DNA of 64,000 nt from Enterobacter sp. C2 (lineage in GTDB: Bacteria > Pseudomonadota > Gammaproteobacteria > Enterobacterales > Enterobacteriaceae), in contig NZ_CP082269.1 in assembly GCF_019880405.1 (NCBI RefSeq), forward strand, positions 1,674,001 through 1,738,000, given 5' to 3'. Below the pieces are notes generated by a model, which saw only the letters and a program-made list of their open reading frames with translations, ran no database searches and was not told the DNA's origin. Both the position numbers and the translations under genes were made by a program. Positions 21,272 through 29,990 of the stretch are shown here, piece by piece; the first letter of the stretch is position 1, and each line of letters opens with the position of its first letter.

Positions 21272-22096
21272 ATGGCAACTTTTACACAGACTAAAAAAGC
21301 ATGGACCTTCACCACGCTGGCGCTCCTTTCAACGCTCTCTTTTGCCGCTCACGCCGACAAACTGGCTGATATTAAGTCGGCTGGCGTGGTGAAAGTCGCC
21401 ACTTTTGATGCAAATCCGCCGTTTGGCGCAGTCGATCCAAAAACGCACGACATCGTAGGCTATGACGTCGACTTTGCTAAAGCGCTGGCGAAAAGCCTCG
21501 GCGTTAAGCTGGAGCTGGTCGCCACTAACCCGGCGAACCGTATTCCGCTGTTGCAGTCTGGCAAGGTTGACCTGATCGTTGCCGACATCACTATTACGCC
21601 AGAGCGTGCCCAGGTTATCGACTTTTCGACGCCGTACTTTGTTACCGGCCAGCAGTTTCTGGTGTCGGCAGACGGCGCAGATAAGCTAGATGCCTACAGC
21701 AAGTCGCGTATCGGTGCGGTAAAAGGCACCACTGGCGAGCAGGCGCTGCATCAGCGCTTCCCGCAGGCGCGCGTGCTGGCCTATGACGATATCCCGCTGG
21801 CCTTGACCGCCCTGCGTAATGGCAACGTGCAGGCGATCACCCAGGACAGCACCATTCTGGCTGGCCTGCTGGCGGAAGCGCCGGATAAAGCGAAGTTTAA
21901 AATCCTGCCGGATCTGCTCTCTAAAGAGGAGATTGGCGTGGGCGTACCCAAAGGTGAAACGGCGCTGCTGAACACGGTAAACAGCGAGCTGGTTAAGCTT
22001 GAGCAGAGCGGCGACGCGGCCAAAATTTACGCTACCTGGTTTGGCCCGCAGACCAAAACCCCCCAGCCGCGCAGCTTTAAAATAGAAGCGAAGTAA
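21272..22096 (+). CDS. Amino-acid ABC transporter, periplasmic binding protein
   Basis: 274 residues with a signal peptide (about 1-28, ending SFAAHADK). The mature part is a type II solute-binding protein (SBP family 3): VKVATFDANPPFGAVD, GYDVDFAKALAKSLGVKLELV, then ARSIGAVKGTTGEQ-like second lobe. This fold binds polar amino acids such as Glu, Gln, Arg or His; the ligand cannot be told. It is first of a four-gene operon whose next genes encode the ATPase (one base after its stop) and two permeases. Confidence 0.87.
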   Translation: MATFTQTKKAWTFTTLALLSTLSFAAHADKLADIKSAGVVKVATFDANPPFGAVDPKTHDIVGYDVDFAKALAKSLGVKLELVATNPANRIPLLQSGKVDLIVADITITPERAQVIDFSTPYFVTGQQFLVSADGADKLDAYSKSRIGAVKGTTGEQALHQRFPQARVLAYDDIPLALTALRNGNVQAITQDSTILAGLLAEAPDKAKFKILPDLLSKEEIGVGVPKGETALLNTVNSELVKLEQSGDAAKIYATWFGPQTKTPQPRSFKIEAK

Positions 22097-22097
22097 T

Positions 22098-22919
22098 ATG
22101 TTTGCAGGTCTTTTCTCCGCCTCTGTGGCCAGTGCCACAGAGGCGTTTCCCGTGCAGGCGGGCACGGTCGAATTCCGCCAGGTCAGTAAATGCTATGGCA
22201 ATCACCCGGTCTTAAAGCAGATCGATCTTCAGGTTCGCGCTGGCGAGGTGCTTGCCGTCTGCGGGCCGTCCGGCTCGGGTAAATCGACGCTGATCCGCCT
22301 GATAAACCAGCTTGAAACGGTAAGCGGGGGCGAAATCTACGTTGACGGTAAACCCACCAGCACCCTGAAAGGCAAGGCGCTGCGTGACCTGCGTCGCCAT
22401 GTGGGCTTTGTCTTCCAGCAGTTCAACCTTTACGCCCATCTTAACGCGCTGGATAACATCACCCTGGCGCTAACTAAAGTGCACGGTCAGCTCCCGCATG
22501 AGGCGCAGAAGACGGCGCTGGCGCTGCTGGAGCGGGTCGGCCTGCGCGATAAGGCTTACCACCTGCCGTCCCAGCTCTCCGGCGGCCAGCAGCAGCGGGT
22601 GGCCATCGCCCGCACCCTGGCGGCAAAGCCAGAGATCATCCTGTTTGATGAGCCGACCTCGGCGCTCGATCCCGAGACGATCGGCGAGGTGCTACAGGTC
22701 ATGCGTAGCCTGGCCCACAGCGGCATGACGCTGATCGTGGTAACGCATGAGATGCAATTTGCCCGGGAAATTGCTGACCGGGTGATCTTTATCGACGGCG
22801 GCGAGATCCTTGAGCAGGCTGCACCGGAGCAGTTCTTTACCGCTCCGCAGCATCCACGGGCGCAGCGCTTCCTGCAGAAGGTGCTTAACCCGCTGCACGC
22901 CGAAAGCAGGGAGCTGTAA
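22098..22919 (+). CDS. Amino-acid ABC transporter, ATPase
   Basis: 273 residues with Walker [10 protein letters not shown] (56-64), Q-loop [15 protein letters not shown], signature [13 protein letters not shown], Walker [13 protein letters not shown] and the switch histidine in VVTHEM, the typical GlnQ/HisP type. There is an unusual 22-residue N-terminal extension ([20 protein letters not shown]) before the conserved [12 protein letters not shown] downstream start would shorten it but no better ribosome site is evident. It overlaps the next gene by one base (TAATG). Confidence 0.9.
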   Translation: MFAGLFSASVASATEAFPVQAGTVEFRQVSKCYGNHPVLKQIDLQVRAGEVLAVCGPSGSGKSTLIRLINQLETVSGGEIYVDGKPTSTLKGKALRDLRRHVGFVFQQFNLYAHLNALDNITLALTKVHGQLPHEAQKTALALLERVGLRDKAYHLPSQLSGGQQQRVAIARTLAAKPEIILFDEPTSALDPETIGEVLQVMRSLAHSGMTLIVVTHEMQFAREIADRVIFIDGGEILEQAAPEQFFTAPQHPRAQRFLQKVLNPLHAESREL

Positions 22920-23692
22920 TGCACATCCATCTCGACTGGGCCGGGGTGCTTACCGGCCAGCCTGCACAGTGGATCCTCTCTGGTTTTCTCACCACTGTTT
23001 GGGTGACCGTTGCCGGCATCGTGCTGGCCACGGTGCTGACCGTGCTGCTGCTGGCCCTCCGTCTGGCGGGCGGCGCGGTGGGACACGGCGTGGTCGCTGT
23101 GTGGGTGTCGCTGTTCCGCAATACGCCGCTGCTGGTTCAGCTGCTGTTCTGGTATTTTGCTGCCTGGAACCTGCTGCCGCTGGGTTTTCGCCAGTATGTT
23201 AATGACGATCACGCCTTTAGCATTCTGCCGGGCGATGTGTGGTGGTTTACGCCGGAGTTTCTCAGCTCCGCCTGGGCGCTGGGCCTGTTTACCGCGGCTT
23301 TTCTGGTAGAGGAGATCCAGGCCGGGCTGCATGCCGTTGCGAAGGGGCAGATTGAAGCGGCGAAATCGCAGGGATTTAGCGAGCTGGCGCTGTTTCGCTG
23401 GGTGCTCCTGCCTCAGGGCTTACGCAACGCCTGGCAGCCGGTAGTGGGACAGTATCTGAACCTCATGAAACTCTCCTCGCTGGCAACCGGGATTGGCTTT
23501 GCCGAGCTGACCTATCAGACCCGGCAGATAGAGAGCTACAACGCCCATGCCCTGGAGGCGTTTGCCGTCGGCAGCGTGCTCTATCTGCTGCTGGGGTTGG
23601 TGATGAGCCTGCTGTTTAACGCCCCGGTGTGGTGGCGTGCGGCGCGGCAGGAGAGGACGCTGGCGCGCAAGGAGGTGCAGGATGATCGCTAA
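22919..23692 (+). CDS. Amino-acid ABC transporter, permease 1
   Basis: 257 residues of the HisM/GlnP type with about five membrane helices and the EAA coupling loop [21 protein letters not shown]...[12 protein letters not shown] (about 138-180). It forms the membrane channel with the following permease. Start codon overlaps the ATPase stop; its end overlaps the next permease gene by 11 bases, so the operon is tightly coupled. No regulation visible beyond the shared promoter region before the binding-protein gene. Confidence 0.9.
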   Translation: MHIHLDWAGVLTGQPAQWILSGFLTTVWVTVAGIVLATVLTVLLLALRLAGGAVGHGVVAVWVSLFRNTPLLVQLLFWYFAAWNLLPLGFRQYVNDDHAFSILPGDVWWFTPEFLSSAWALGLFTAAFLVEEIQAGLHAVAKGQIEAAKSQGFSELALFRWVLLPQGLRNAWQPVVGQYLNLMKLSSLATGIGFAELTYQTRQIESYNAHALEAFAVGSVLYLLLGLVMSLLFNAPVWWRAARQERTLARKEVQDDR

Positions 23693-24374
23693 CATCACGG
23701 TGATTACCGATAACCTGGACTATCTGCTGCTGGGCCGTACTGCTCAGGGCGAGCCGGGCGGGGTGCTGCTGTCGGTGCTGATGACCCTCGGCGCGGCGCT
23801 GCTGGCCTTTCCTGGCGGGATCGCGCTGGCCTGCTTAGCCTGGCGCTTCAAGGGCTGGCCGCGACGGGTACTGTTCGCCTGGGCGGAGATTATCCGCGGC
23901 ATTCCACTGATCTTCGTGATCTTCTGGCTATGGTTTCTGCTGCCGATGCTGACCGGAGCCGATCTACCTGGCGCGGTGACCGTGACCCTGGCGCTGGCCT
24001 GGTTTACCTCTGCCGCGGTGATGTACTCTACGCTGGCCGCCATGGGCTCATTGCCCAAAGGGCAGCATGAGGCGGCGCTGGCGGGAGGCTTCAGCAGTGT
24101 ACAACTGCTGCGCTGGGTACTGCTCCCGCAGGCGCTGCGCAACGCGCTTCCCTCCTACGTGGGATTACTGATTGCGCTGCTGAAAGACACCTCACTGGCG
24201 TTTATCGTCAACGTCCCGGAGCTCACCACCGTTGCGGGGCAGGTTAACAACCGCGTACAGGTCTACCCGGCGGCACTGTTTATCTTTACCGGGTTGGTTT
24301 ACTACCTGCTCTGTACCCTGCTGGAGCACACGGTTAAGCGCTGGCAGCGCCGCAGCCTACTGGCGGCCAAGTAG
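23682..24374 (+). CDS. Amino-acid ABC transporter, permease 2
   Basis: 230 residues from the ATG at 23682 ([18 protein letters not shown]), which has GGAGGTG just upstream; the longer open frame from 23637 runs inside the previous gene. It is a HisQ-type permease with the EAA loop [28 protein letters not shown] (about 135-165). Together with the preceding permease it forms a heterodimer. Its 3' end overlaps the convergent yeaL gene by 18 bases. Confidence 0.9.
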   Translation: MIANITVITDNLDYLLLGRTAQGEPGGVLLSVLMTLGAALLAFPGGIALACLAWRFKGWPRRVLFAWAEIIRGIPLIFVIFWLWFLLPMLTGADLPGAVTVTLALAWFTSAAVMYSTLAAMGSLPKGQHEAALAGGFSSVQLLRWVLLPQALRNALPSYVGLLIALLKDTSLAFIVNVPELTTVAGQVNNRVQVYPAALFIFTGLVYYLLCTLLEHTVKRWQRRSLLAAK

Positions 24375-24803
24375 CAGCGACACCAGACCCGCCGCAATCA
24401 GTGGCCCGACCGGCACGCCCCGGAACAGGGCCACGCCCAGCACTGTCCCTACCAGCAGCCCTGCCACCAGTGAGGGCTGCGCGCTCATGAGCGCCACGCC
24501 GCGTCCACCCAGCCATGAGACAAAGATCCCTACTGCAATAGCAATCAGTGACTTCCAGTTTACAAAGGAGTGCAGAAGCGTGGAGGGTGGCAGCGTCCCG
24601 CTGGCGATGGGAGCCATTACGCCAATGGTCAGGATGATAATCCCAATGGTCAGGCCCTGTTTTTCAATCCATGGAAAGTAGACGTTCAGCGGAGTGATGC
24701 GGATCATAATCAGCACCATGATCGACACGGCCACGGTGGTGTTGTGGCTAATAAATCCGAGGGCCGTCAGCCCCAGCAGAATAAACAGAGTGGTATCAAA
24801 CAT
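24357..24803 (-). CDS. yeaL: DUF441 membrane protein YeaL
   Basis: 148 residues, the same as E. coli YeaL and nearly identical across [44 protein letters not shown] and [26 protein letters not shown]. Four hydrophobic segments put it in the inner membrane. Function unknown. It is adjacent to yoaI as in E. coli and converges on the ABC permease gene with an 18-base overlap. Confidence 0.93.
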   Translation of the reverse strand: MFDTTLFILLGLTALGFISHNTTVAVSIMVLIMIRITPLNVYFPWIEKQGLTIGIIILTIGVMAPIASGTLPPSTLLHSFVNWKSLIAIAVGIFVSWLGGRGVALMSAQPSLVAGLLVGTVLGVALFRGVPVGPLIAAGLVSLLLGRQ

Positions 24804-24985
24804 GTAAGATGGTTCCAGGCAGAAATATAAGCCCGCTTACTTTACCTTATCTGCGTGTGCCAGCAGAACTTTTTCACCCCGCCGCGAAAGTTCCTAAAAG
24901 TTTCACTTAAAAACACTTTAGCTGTCATTAAATATTCATGTCGCTCTATTATGAATGCTGTATCGCGCAGAGAAGAGACGACAAA

Positions 24986-25090
24986 ATGAACGATCCGATG
25001 CTGACCGAGACGCTGATTATCACCTCATCCTTTTTAGCCATCATCGCCGTGCTGGTGGCGTCGGTGCTTATTTTGGAGCGAATGGGGTGA
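24986..25090 (+). CDS. yoaI: Small membrane protein YoaI
   Basis: A 34-residue product ([16 protein letters not shown] start, LERMG end), the same length as E. coli YoaI and similar along its length. One membrane helix spans about residues 9-29. In E. coli yoaI belongs to the PhoPQ regulon and is repressed through OmpR/EnvZ-linked signals as I recall; the gene here is next to yeaL, as in E. coli. The Shine-Dalgarno is AGAGACGA, moderate. Confidence 0.9.
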   Translation: MNDPMLTETLIITSSFLAIIAVLVASVLILERMG

Positions 25091-25095
25091 AAGAC

Positions 25096-25160
25096 GCCGG
25101 GTGGCGGCTGCCGCCTTACCCGGCCTACAGGTTCTGCATACTTATGTAGGCCGGGTAGAC
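25096..25160. repeat. BIME (paired REP units), second unit truncated
   Basis: The first REP unit (25096-25128) reads GCCGGGTGGCGGC...TTACCCGGCCTAC and folds on itself. The second, inverted, unit begins GTAGGCCGGGTA (25146-25157) but the expected remainder (AGGCGCAGCCGCCACCCGGC-like) is missing and unrelated sequence follows. The break is a plausible left border of the prophage or of an earlier rearrangement. Confidence 0.7.
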
Positions 25161-25328
25161 ATTAGTTGTGGGAATCCGAAGTCTGTTTGTGGAGCACACA
25201 ACGGAAAATTAAATTGCTGTTTTTACTGTCTTTATCTCTTTCCCCAAAACCTCCCCAACACATCCCCCCAAAACGCTACGTGAAAAATAGGACGTTGAGT
25301 AGGGCATTGCCCCTGATTTTTTAAGCAG
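25161..25328. other. int-proximal end region, candidate attL
   Basis: About 170 bases without a gene between the BIME and int. It contains an inverted pair GTTGTG (25165-25170) / CACAAC (25197-25202), and a cluster of C-runs (CCCCAAAA, CTCCCCAACA, CCCCCCAAAA, 25242-25273) that could be integrase arm sites. An 8-mer CCCCAACA recurs near 63548 at the other end, too short to call a core. Attachment function is inferred from position beside int. Confidence 0.35.
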
Positions 25329-26468
25329 CTACACCACAAGTTTTTTCCAGTCCAGACCACGATCATCTTTGTATTGCTCGCTCATCGCGTCTGTGCTGTG
25401 GCCCAACAGTGCTTTAACATCTATGCCCTGCTCAGTGTAAAGGCGTGACGCCAGAGAACGCTGCTCATGAAAAGAGGGAGGCGTGGCCCCCTTAACTGAC
25501 TTAATGCCAGCCTTATTCCTGGCCTCCATAAACATACGCGTAATAGTGTTGTCGTTAACCGGATCACCCGCGTCTATGGTCGAATGCTTCCTGACGTGAT
25601 GAAGCATGTACTTGCTGATGACACGATCTCTGCATCTGGCAATGACTTCTCCTAAAGACATATTAATCGCCTCACAACGCAAGGTAAGAGGTAGTGCAAT
25701 TTTGGCCCCGGTCTTGCTTTGTTCGATATGCAGGAAACCATCCCAGACATCACTAAACTTCATCTTAATTAGATCACCGCGCCTCTGCCCCGTGACGAGG
25801 GCTAGTAACATTGCGTTTTGAGCGCATGGTGGATGAGCCGCAGCTGCTTCAAAGATTGCGGTCCATTGCTCCAGTGTCATTCGACTACGCTGTACTTTAG
25901 CAGTGGGGTTCCTTACCGCCAGTGCAGGATTATAACCAGGCGGCACTTCGCCAGCATGTTGAGCCTCTTTGAAAACATCAATTAGCACGGCTCTTATTAA
26001 CTGCCCCATACGTAACTTACCACGGGATTTATAGTCCTCTACGATGGTTGCTATTATCTTTGTATCTACATCTTTTAAGCGTAAATTTGGTACGCGTTTC
26101 TCAAGGACCAAAGCACATGATTTTCGGTTTATTAGTGTGCGCTTAGACAACTCATTATTTTCAACGCGTTCAGATTGAATTTCTAAATACTTTTTGATCC
26201 ATGAAGATACCCTAATCCCATTCTCTTTTTTTGTATTAGCTTTTATAGCCATATCTATTAAGGCATAGGATTGCTGGGTTTCCTGCTCTGCGATAATGCG
26301 ATTCATTTCTGAGGCTGCGGCCTTTGCCGCATCCTCATTTGTGCCGAAACCAACAAATATCCCTGTTACTGGGTGCCGGTATTGCCAGTAAACCCGCGAT
26401 GTTCTCTTATCCAGTTTGCAATAGAGATTAGGAATACTGACGTTATGCTTTCTGGGACGGGCAGCCAT
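25329..26468 (-). CDS. int: Lambda Int-type tyrosine recombinase (integrase)
   Basis: 379 residues, alignable with lambda Int. The N-terminal arm-binding part (NLYCKLDKRTSRVYWQYRHPVTG) is followed by a core-binding domain (about 85-175) and the catalytic domain. Catalytic residues: R229 in VTGQRRGDL, K252 in QSKTG, H334 and R337 in FHEQRSL, H357 in LLGHSTD, and nucleophile Y366 in MSEQYKDDRG. It performs phage integration and, with Xis, excision. It overlaps xis by 26 bases and lies at the left end of the prophage, transcribed outward. Confidence 0.95.
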   Translation of the reverse strand: MAARPRKHNVSIPNLYCKLDKRTSRVYWQYRHPVTGIFVGFGTNEDAAKAAASEMNRIIAEQETQQSYALIDMAIKANTKKENGIRVSSWIKKYLEIQSERVENNELSKRTLINRKSCALVLEKRVPNLRLKDVDTKIIATIVEDYKSRGKLRMGQLIRAVLIDVFKEAQHAGEVPPGYNPALAVRNPTAKVQRSRMTLEQWTAIFEAAAAHPPCAQNAMLLALVTGQRRGDLIKMKFSDVWDGFLHIEQSKTGAKIALPLTLRCEAINMSLGEVIARCRDRVISKYMLHHVRKHSTIDAGDPVNDNTITRMFMEARNKAGIKSVKGATPPSFHEQRSLASRLYTEQGIDVKALLGHSTDAMSEQYKDDRGLDWKKLVV

Positions 26469-26706
26469 TGAGTGCTTTCTCCACTAAGTGGCGGGCTTGC
26501 GCTGACATCCCAGAGGAAATCTCAACCTTGCCCACCATTCCTATAAAACGAGCATTTTCATCCACGACCCACCGGCGGCCCTGCTTAATCGCTGGTGGGT
26601 ATGTTTGTTTGGTCTTTGCAATTTTATGCAGCGCCGATCTGCTGATTGGCTCCTTAAAACCGTTCGGACCAGATGCCCAGTCTGTAATAGTTACAAGTTG
26701 TCCCAT
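26443..26706 (-). CDS. xis: Excisionase (Xis-like)
   Basis: 87 residues with a winged-helix layout similar to lambda Xis: TITDWASGPNGFKEPISRSALHKIAKTKQTYPPAIKQGRRWVVDENARF, in which the SRSALHKIAKT helix and the YPPAIKQGRRW wing correspond to the recombination directionality factor. It would bend attP DNA to favour excision. It overlaps the start of int, so the two are translationally coupled as in other lambdoid phages. Confidence 0.8.
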   Translation of the reverse strand: MGQLVTITDWASGPNGFKEPISRSALHKIAKTKQTYPPAIKQGRRWVVDENARFIGMVGKVEISSGMSAQARHLVEKALNGCPSQKA

Positions 26707-26748
26707 GGCTATATCTCCACTTAGCCCGGCTGCACCCGGGCGTTAATC

Positions 26749-27321
26749 TTAACCAATATTATCGCCAGTGGCGGGTATAAGCCGCTGCCATATTGCCGAA
26801 ACGTACTTTGCCTGGTGCCGGGCATCCGCCAGCGCGTTATGCATATCACCCTCGAAGGGGATCTCGTAGCGCGGGTTAAACCCGACAGCGCGACCCAGCT
26901 CAACGATCGTCCTCACGTCGCGGTCGTTCCAGAACTCCCATGGGCAGTACATACTATGGCGTTCGAACGAGGCCCGTGTGATCACATTGTCAAACGTGGC
27001 CCCGTTACCCCAGACCTGCAGATCTTTAGCAATGCAGTTTTCATCAATCAGCCTTCTCAGCCCGCCCAGCGCATTAGTGATGTGCACGCGGTTGTCGCTG
27101 GTGATCGCCGCACGCGCTTCCGCGCCTTGCTTCATCCACCATAGAATGGTGCTGGGGTCGGCCACTGCATCAAATACCAGAGAGCTCTCCAGATCCACGA
27201 CGGCATAAAACTCCGGACCCAACTCGCCGGTAGAGGGTTCGAACAGCACGGCCCCGATCGCTATGATAGGTGCGGTGGGCTTGTTGCCCATCGTTTCGAG
27301 GTCAATCATTAAGTGGTTCAT
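26749..27321 (-). CDS. DEDDh 3'-5' exonuclease (Rv2179c-like)
   Basis: 190 residues. The first exonuclease motif MIDLETMGNKPTAPIIAIGAV carries the D-x-E pair (D7, E9); a second acidic motif is in VWGNGATFDN and the final H...D motif is in DMHNALADARHQAKYV. This is the RNase T-like superfamily, Rv2179c-type, common in the left arm of lambdoid prophages. Substrate is probably single-stranded or short nucleic acid, not shown. Start MNHLMIDLE follows AGGAACC. Confidence 0.82.
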   Translation of the reverse strand: MNHLMIDLETMGNKPTAPIIAIGAVLFEPSTGELGPEFYAVVDLESSLVFDAVADPSTILWWMKQGAEARAAITSDNRVHITNALGGLRRLIDENCIAKDLQVWGNGATFDNVITRASFERHSMYCPWEFWNDRDVRTIVELGRAVGFNPRYEIPFEGDMHNALADARHQAKYVSAIWQRLIPATGDNIG

Positions 27322-27355
27322 TAGTTAGGTTCCTGCTTTGCGCTCTGCTGGGGAT

Positions 27356-27697
27356 TTAGGCATCGCCGACCTCTGGCTTTTTGAAGTTTGCCTCAATGGA
27401 TTCGCCAAGCCGCTTTAGCCAGTCCGCCAGTTTCAGCGCGGCTTCTTCAGGCGATTTCTGAGCCGGGAAGTCAGTGATCACAATGCTGGCATCGTAATTC
27501 CCGTAACCGTCACGGTTAATCGTCATGCCCTGTTCCAGCACAGTCTGCTGGTTGCTGTGCTTAACGTAATAACGCGATTCAGAGGTACCACTGCTGCGCT
27601 CTTTTAAATACGAAACCAGTTCCACCTCTGTGGTTACGGTTTTTCCAGTGCCGTCGTCTATAACGCGCTGAACCAATTTGTGAAAAGTGTCAGCCAT
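27356..27697 (-). CDS. Hypothetical phage protein, 113 residues
   Basis: No family recognised. The sequence is soluble and predicted alpha/beta: a beta-rich first half (TVTTEVELVSYLKERSSGTSESRYYVKHSNQQTVLEQGMTI) and an amphipathic C-terminal helix (SPEEAALKLADWLKRLGESIEANF). Its ATG overlaps the stop of an upstream 29-codon frame, the last of a chain of overlapping small genes. It is in the early left operon, so it could be a host-takeover protein, but no evidence for a function is visible. Confidence 0.65.
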   Translation of the reverse strand: MADTFHKLVQRVIDDGTGKTVTTEVELVSYLKERSSGTSESRYYVKHSNQQTVLEQGMTINRDGYGNYDASIVITDFPAQKSPEEAALKLADWLKRLGESIEANFKKPEVGDA

Positions 27698-27779
27698 CGA
27701 TCACCCCTCCTTGCCCGGCGCTGCGGATAGCATGGCAGCGCGGCAGGCGTTCCAGCCTTTCATTGCTGAGTGTGTTCAT
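27690..27779 (-). CDS. Small phage ORF, 29 residues
   Basis: MNTLSNERLERLPRCHAIRS then AGQGGVIDG. It starts inside the end of the preceding 24-codon frame (GCATGA overlap) after a GGGAGGTG Shine-Dalgarno and its stop overlaps the ATG of the 113-residue gene, whose GGAGGGG ribosome site lies inside it. The chained overlaps suggest real translation; the MTTLNERLE-like start resembles small lambdoid left-arm proteins. No function known. Confidence 0.45.
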   Translation of the reverse strand: MNTLSNERLERLPRCHAIRSAGQGGVIDG

Positions 27780-27850
27780 GCTGCACCTCCCGCTATGCAC
27801 AGCTTAAAGGCTGTATTTGCCAAAAACAGCTTTAAGGGTGTACCGCTCAT
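27776..27850 (-). CDS. Small phage ORF, 24 residues
   Basis: A 24-codon frame (MSGTPLKLFLANTAFKLCIA start) whose ATG overlaps the TGA of the ASCH-like gene and whose TGA overlaps the next ATG. The product has a hydrophobic middle and could be a tiny membrane peptide. Evidence is only its place in a run of ATGA overlaps, so it may merely be a re-initiation relay. Confidence 0.3.
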   Translation of the reverse strand: MSGTPLKLFLANTAFKLCIAGGAA

Positions 27851-28548
27851 GCTGTACCCCCATCAACCCGTTTAAACTCGATCACCCACACCCACGGGTT
27901 AGCCTGCCAACTTTGCGGATTGTCCGCGCCGTAAATGGACTGCCAAAGGCTGCCGAATACGTATCGAGCTGGTGAAAGCCGATCCGCCGACACGCCTTCG
28001 GCATTCGCGTCTGTGTCGCTGATGCTGTTCAGTCGCTCAACGCGCACGTCGGTAATCTCCAGCGTGATACGGCTGGCCCAGCGCGGCATGTGGATAGATG
28101 GCGTCCAGTTGCCCTCGGTACCGCTAATCAGGTCAGGGTACCAGTTTGCGAACCAGTACTTTTCGAGGTTTGGATCTTGCTCATCGCCATCATCTTCATG
28201 AAGGTCCCGCACTTCACCGTCAGCTCTGTAGGCCACAGCGGGACAGCCATCATGATTTACGTCAGCCCAGGTCTCACGCACCCAGATGCGATCGCCAGGC
28301 TGGCCGAACGGGCATTTAGCCAGAAACTGCTCGTTGGTGAAGTCCTGCCACACCCCGCTACGGTCGCGCATTGAATAGACATAGTCGCCATACCATTTGT
28401 CGCCAGGTGCACGGTGAGAGATAACCTCGTGCCCGCGTGCCTGCATATTTTTGGCAGCTGACTGGATGATCCGGCGCGTCTGCGTCTTCCTGCCGTCGCG
28501 GATGGCGCGCACCATCTCTGCGTTAAAAATCATGCCGCGCTCAGTCAT
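27847..28548 (-). CDS. ASCH-like phage protein
   Basis: 233 residues of a family common in lambdoid left arms, often labelled as an ASCH-domain or morphogenetic protein. Diagnostic segments are MIFNAEMVRAIRDGRKTQTRR at the start, CPFGQPGDRIWVRETWADV in the middle, and RWASRITLEITDVRVERLNSISDTDANAEGV towards the end; the GRKTQTRR and G-D-x-x-W-V-R-E-T motifs are the ASCH/PUA-like ligand pocket. ASCH domains bind RNA or modified nucleotides; the exact role is unknown. The start overlaps the preceding gene's stop by 8 bases. Confidence 0.75.
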   Translation of the reverse strand: MTERGMIFNAEMVRAIRDGRKTQTRRIIQSAAKNMQARGHEVISHRAPGDKWYGDYVYSMRDRSGVWQDFTNEQFLAKCPFGQPGDRIWVRETWADVNHDGCPAVAYRADGEVRDLHEDDGDEQDPNLEKYWFANWYPDLISGTEGNWTPSIHMPRWASRITLEITDVRVERLNSISDTDANAEGVSADRLSPARYVFGSLWQSIYGADNPQSWQANPWVWVIEFKRVDGGTA

Positions 28549-29329
28549 GGTTAGCCTCCCCGGCGCGCAGCTGGGCGGATTCCAGTGGGCGTGGAAGTCT
28601 CGCGTAATGTGTCACGCCCTTCAGGCTATTAATGGATCGTGAGTGGTCAGCCAGCCAGATTTTGTGGATATTGTTGCTTCCTGCGCAGAAGTTGTATTCC
28701 ATCCACTGTGCGGAACAATATTGCGGACCAATCTCAGTCTCATAACGAACCCAATAACGACCAAACTGATCAGGTGCGTTACCCTCAATCCACTCCACCC
28801 CTTTAGCCATCTGCTCGCGCAGGAAGGCGTCGGTGGCGGGGGTTTCGATGTTAGGAAGCAGCGCGTAATCACAAACGGTATCGATAGACGGGTCGCAACT
28901 GTCTTCCTCAGTGCGTGAGCGCTCGCCGACCTTAGTTGAGCTCTGCATGATTACACCCCAGCAGACGCTATCAACTTCTTCGCTCCAGCCGTCACATGCG
29001 TCTCCGCGATAATCGTCAATTGCGGCCTCAGCTGCTTCAACTGCCGCCTGCGCAGTTTTGTGCCATTCGAAATTATGTTCAGATCCGTAAGAGAAATACG
29101 CCGCGCCGGATTTAAGCGCCACATTCTCAGCCGCCAGTTTGTCGATAGTGCTGGTGGCGCTGCTAAGGCTATTCATCCCGCCGATATGCGCCATGTTCAG
29201 CGCTTCCAGTCGGTTGGCCAGTTCAGTCACGATCGCTGAATAAGTATCAATCTGCTGAATGCTGGTGGCATAACTTTGTGCCGTAGTGACCAGTTCGATG
29301 ATGGTCATGGCTGCGAGTTGCTCTTTCAT
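28541..29329 (-). CDS. Ead/Ea22-like phage protein
   Basis: 262 residues. The N-terminal part (about 1-75) is helical and coiled-coil-like with MAHIGGMNSLSSATSTIDKLAAENVALKS, and a later PATDAFLREQMAKGVEWIEG motif is shared with the Ead/Ea22 group of lambdoid left-arm proteins. The C-terminal part has Trp and Cys residues around YCSAQWMEYNFCAG. Function unknown in all of these. It starts one base into the stop of the HD-domain gene (TAATG), indicating coupling. Confidence 0.6.
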   Translation of the reverse strand: MKEQLAAMTIIELVTTAQSYATSIQQIDTYSAIVTELANRLEALNMAHIGGMNSLSSATSTIDKLAAENVALKSGAAYFSYGSEHNFEWHKTAQAAVEAAEAAIDDYRGDACDGWSEEVDSVCWGVIMQSSTKVGERSRTEEDSCDPSIDTVCDYALLPNIETPATDAFLREQMAKGVEWIEGNAPDQFGRYWVRYETEIGPQYCSAQWMEYNFCAGSNNIHKIWLADHSRSINSLKGVTHYARLPRPLESAQLRAGEANHD

Positions 29330-29856
29330 TAGCGGGTCTCCAGCAGTTCGTTAAAGCGGTTCATGAACAGGCCATACGCCTGGCCCGGACGGAGCGGGAT
29401 GATCTGGATGATGTCAGACGCTGGCACCCCGGCAAGAATCGGCCATGGCGTACCGTCATCGATCTCCAGATCCCGGCGTTCGGTCGCCAGCATGATGAGG
29501 TCGGCATACTTCACTACATCCGAATGGTGAAACGGCAGGCCGAAAGCCGAGCGGATCAGGTCATCAACCATCGTTTCGAGGCGACGGTAGTCCGGCAGCA
29601 GCGCTTTCAGCGGCGCGGGCATGTCCAGGCAATACGCTTCCGCCGTATCATGCAGCAGCGCTTCAAAGGCAAACTCCGCCGGGACGATTTGGCTGCACAG
29701 AACGGAGTGCTGCGCCACGCTGTAGAACTCCGGCAGGTGGCCGGCAAAGCGGCAGATATTTGAAAGAGCGGTTGCGATATCCTCGATCACCACGTCGTCA
29801 GTGGAGGCGTTGAGGTAATCGAAATGCCGACCGGATGCTGTCTGAATAAAGCTCAT
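29329..29856 (-). CDS. HD-domain phosphohydrolase, YfdR-like
   Basis: 175 residues. The HD signature is visible as H50 in SVAQHSVLC (or H41 in AGHLPEFY), HDTAEAYCLD (HD pair near residue 69) and a later D in VVKYADLIMLATER (about 116). It resembles YfdR of prophage CPS-53 and the YfbR nucleotidase family, so it may hydrolyse dNMPs or related nucleotides. Its companions are YfdQ- and YfdP-like genes, the same set and order as in CPS-53. Confidence 0.8.
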   Translation of the reverse strand: MSFIQTASGRHFDYLNASTDDVVIEDIATALSNICRFAGHLPEFYSVAQHSVLCSQIVPAEFAFEALLHDTAEAYCLDMPAPLKALLPDYRRLETMVDDLIRSAFGLPFHHSDVVKYADLIMLATERRDLEIDDGTPWPILAGVPASDIIQIIPLRPGQAYGLFMNRFNELLETR

Positions 29857-29990
29857 GAGTGATAGTTCTCCATATTACGCGCTGCACCGCGCCTGAATTT
29901 TGGTTGCAAGAAGCCCTCGCCCGGAGGCGACAATAAAAAGAATTACGCTTCACTAAATGCCCCTGATGCGGGGCATTAAAGGCAACGCAA

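Noticed and set aside
22556..23332. 258-codon minus-strand frame over the ABC ATPase and permease genes
   Set aside because: Overlaps two genes with complete motifs; no domain in the reverse reading.
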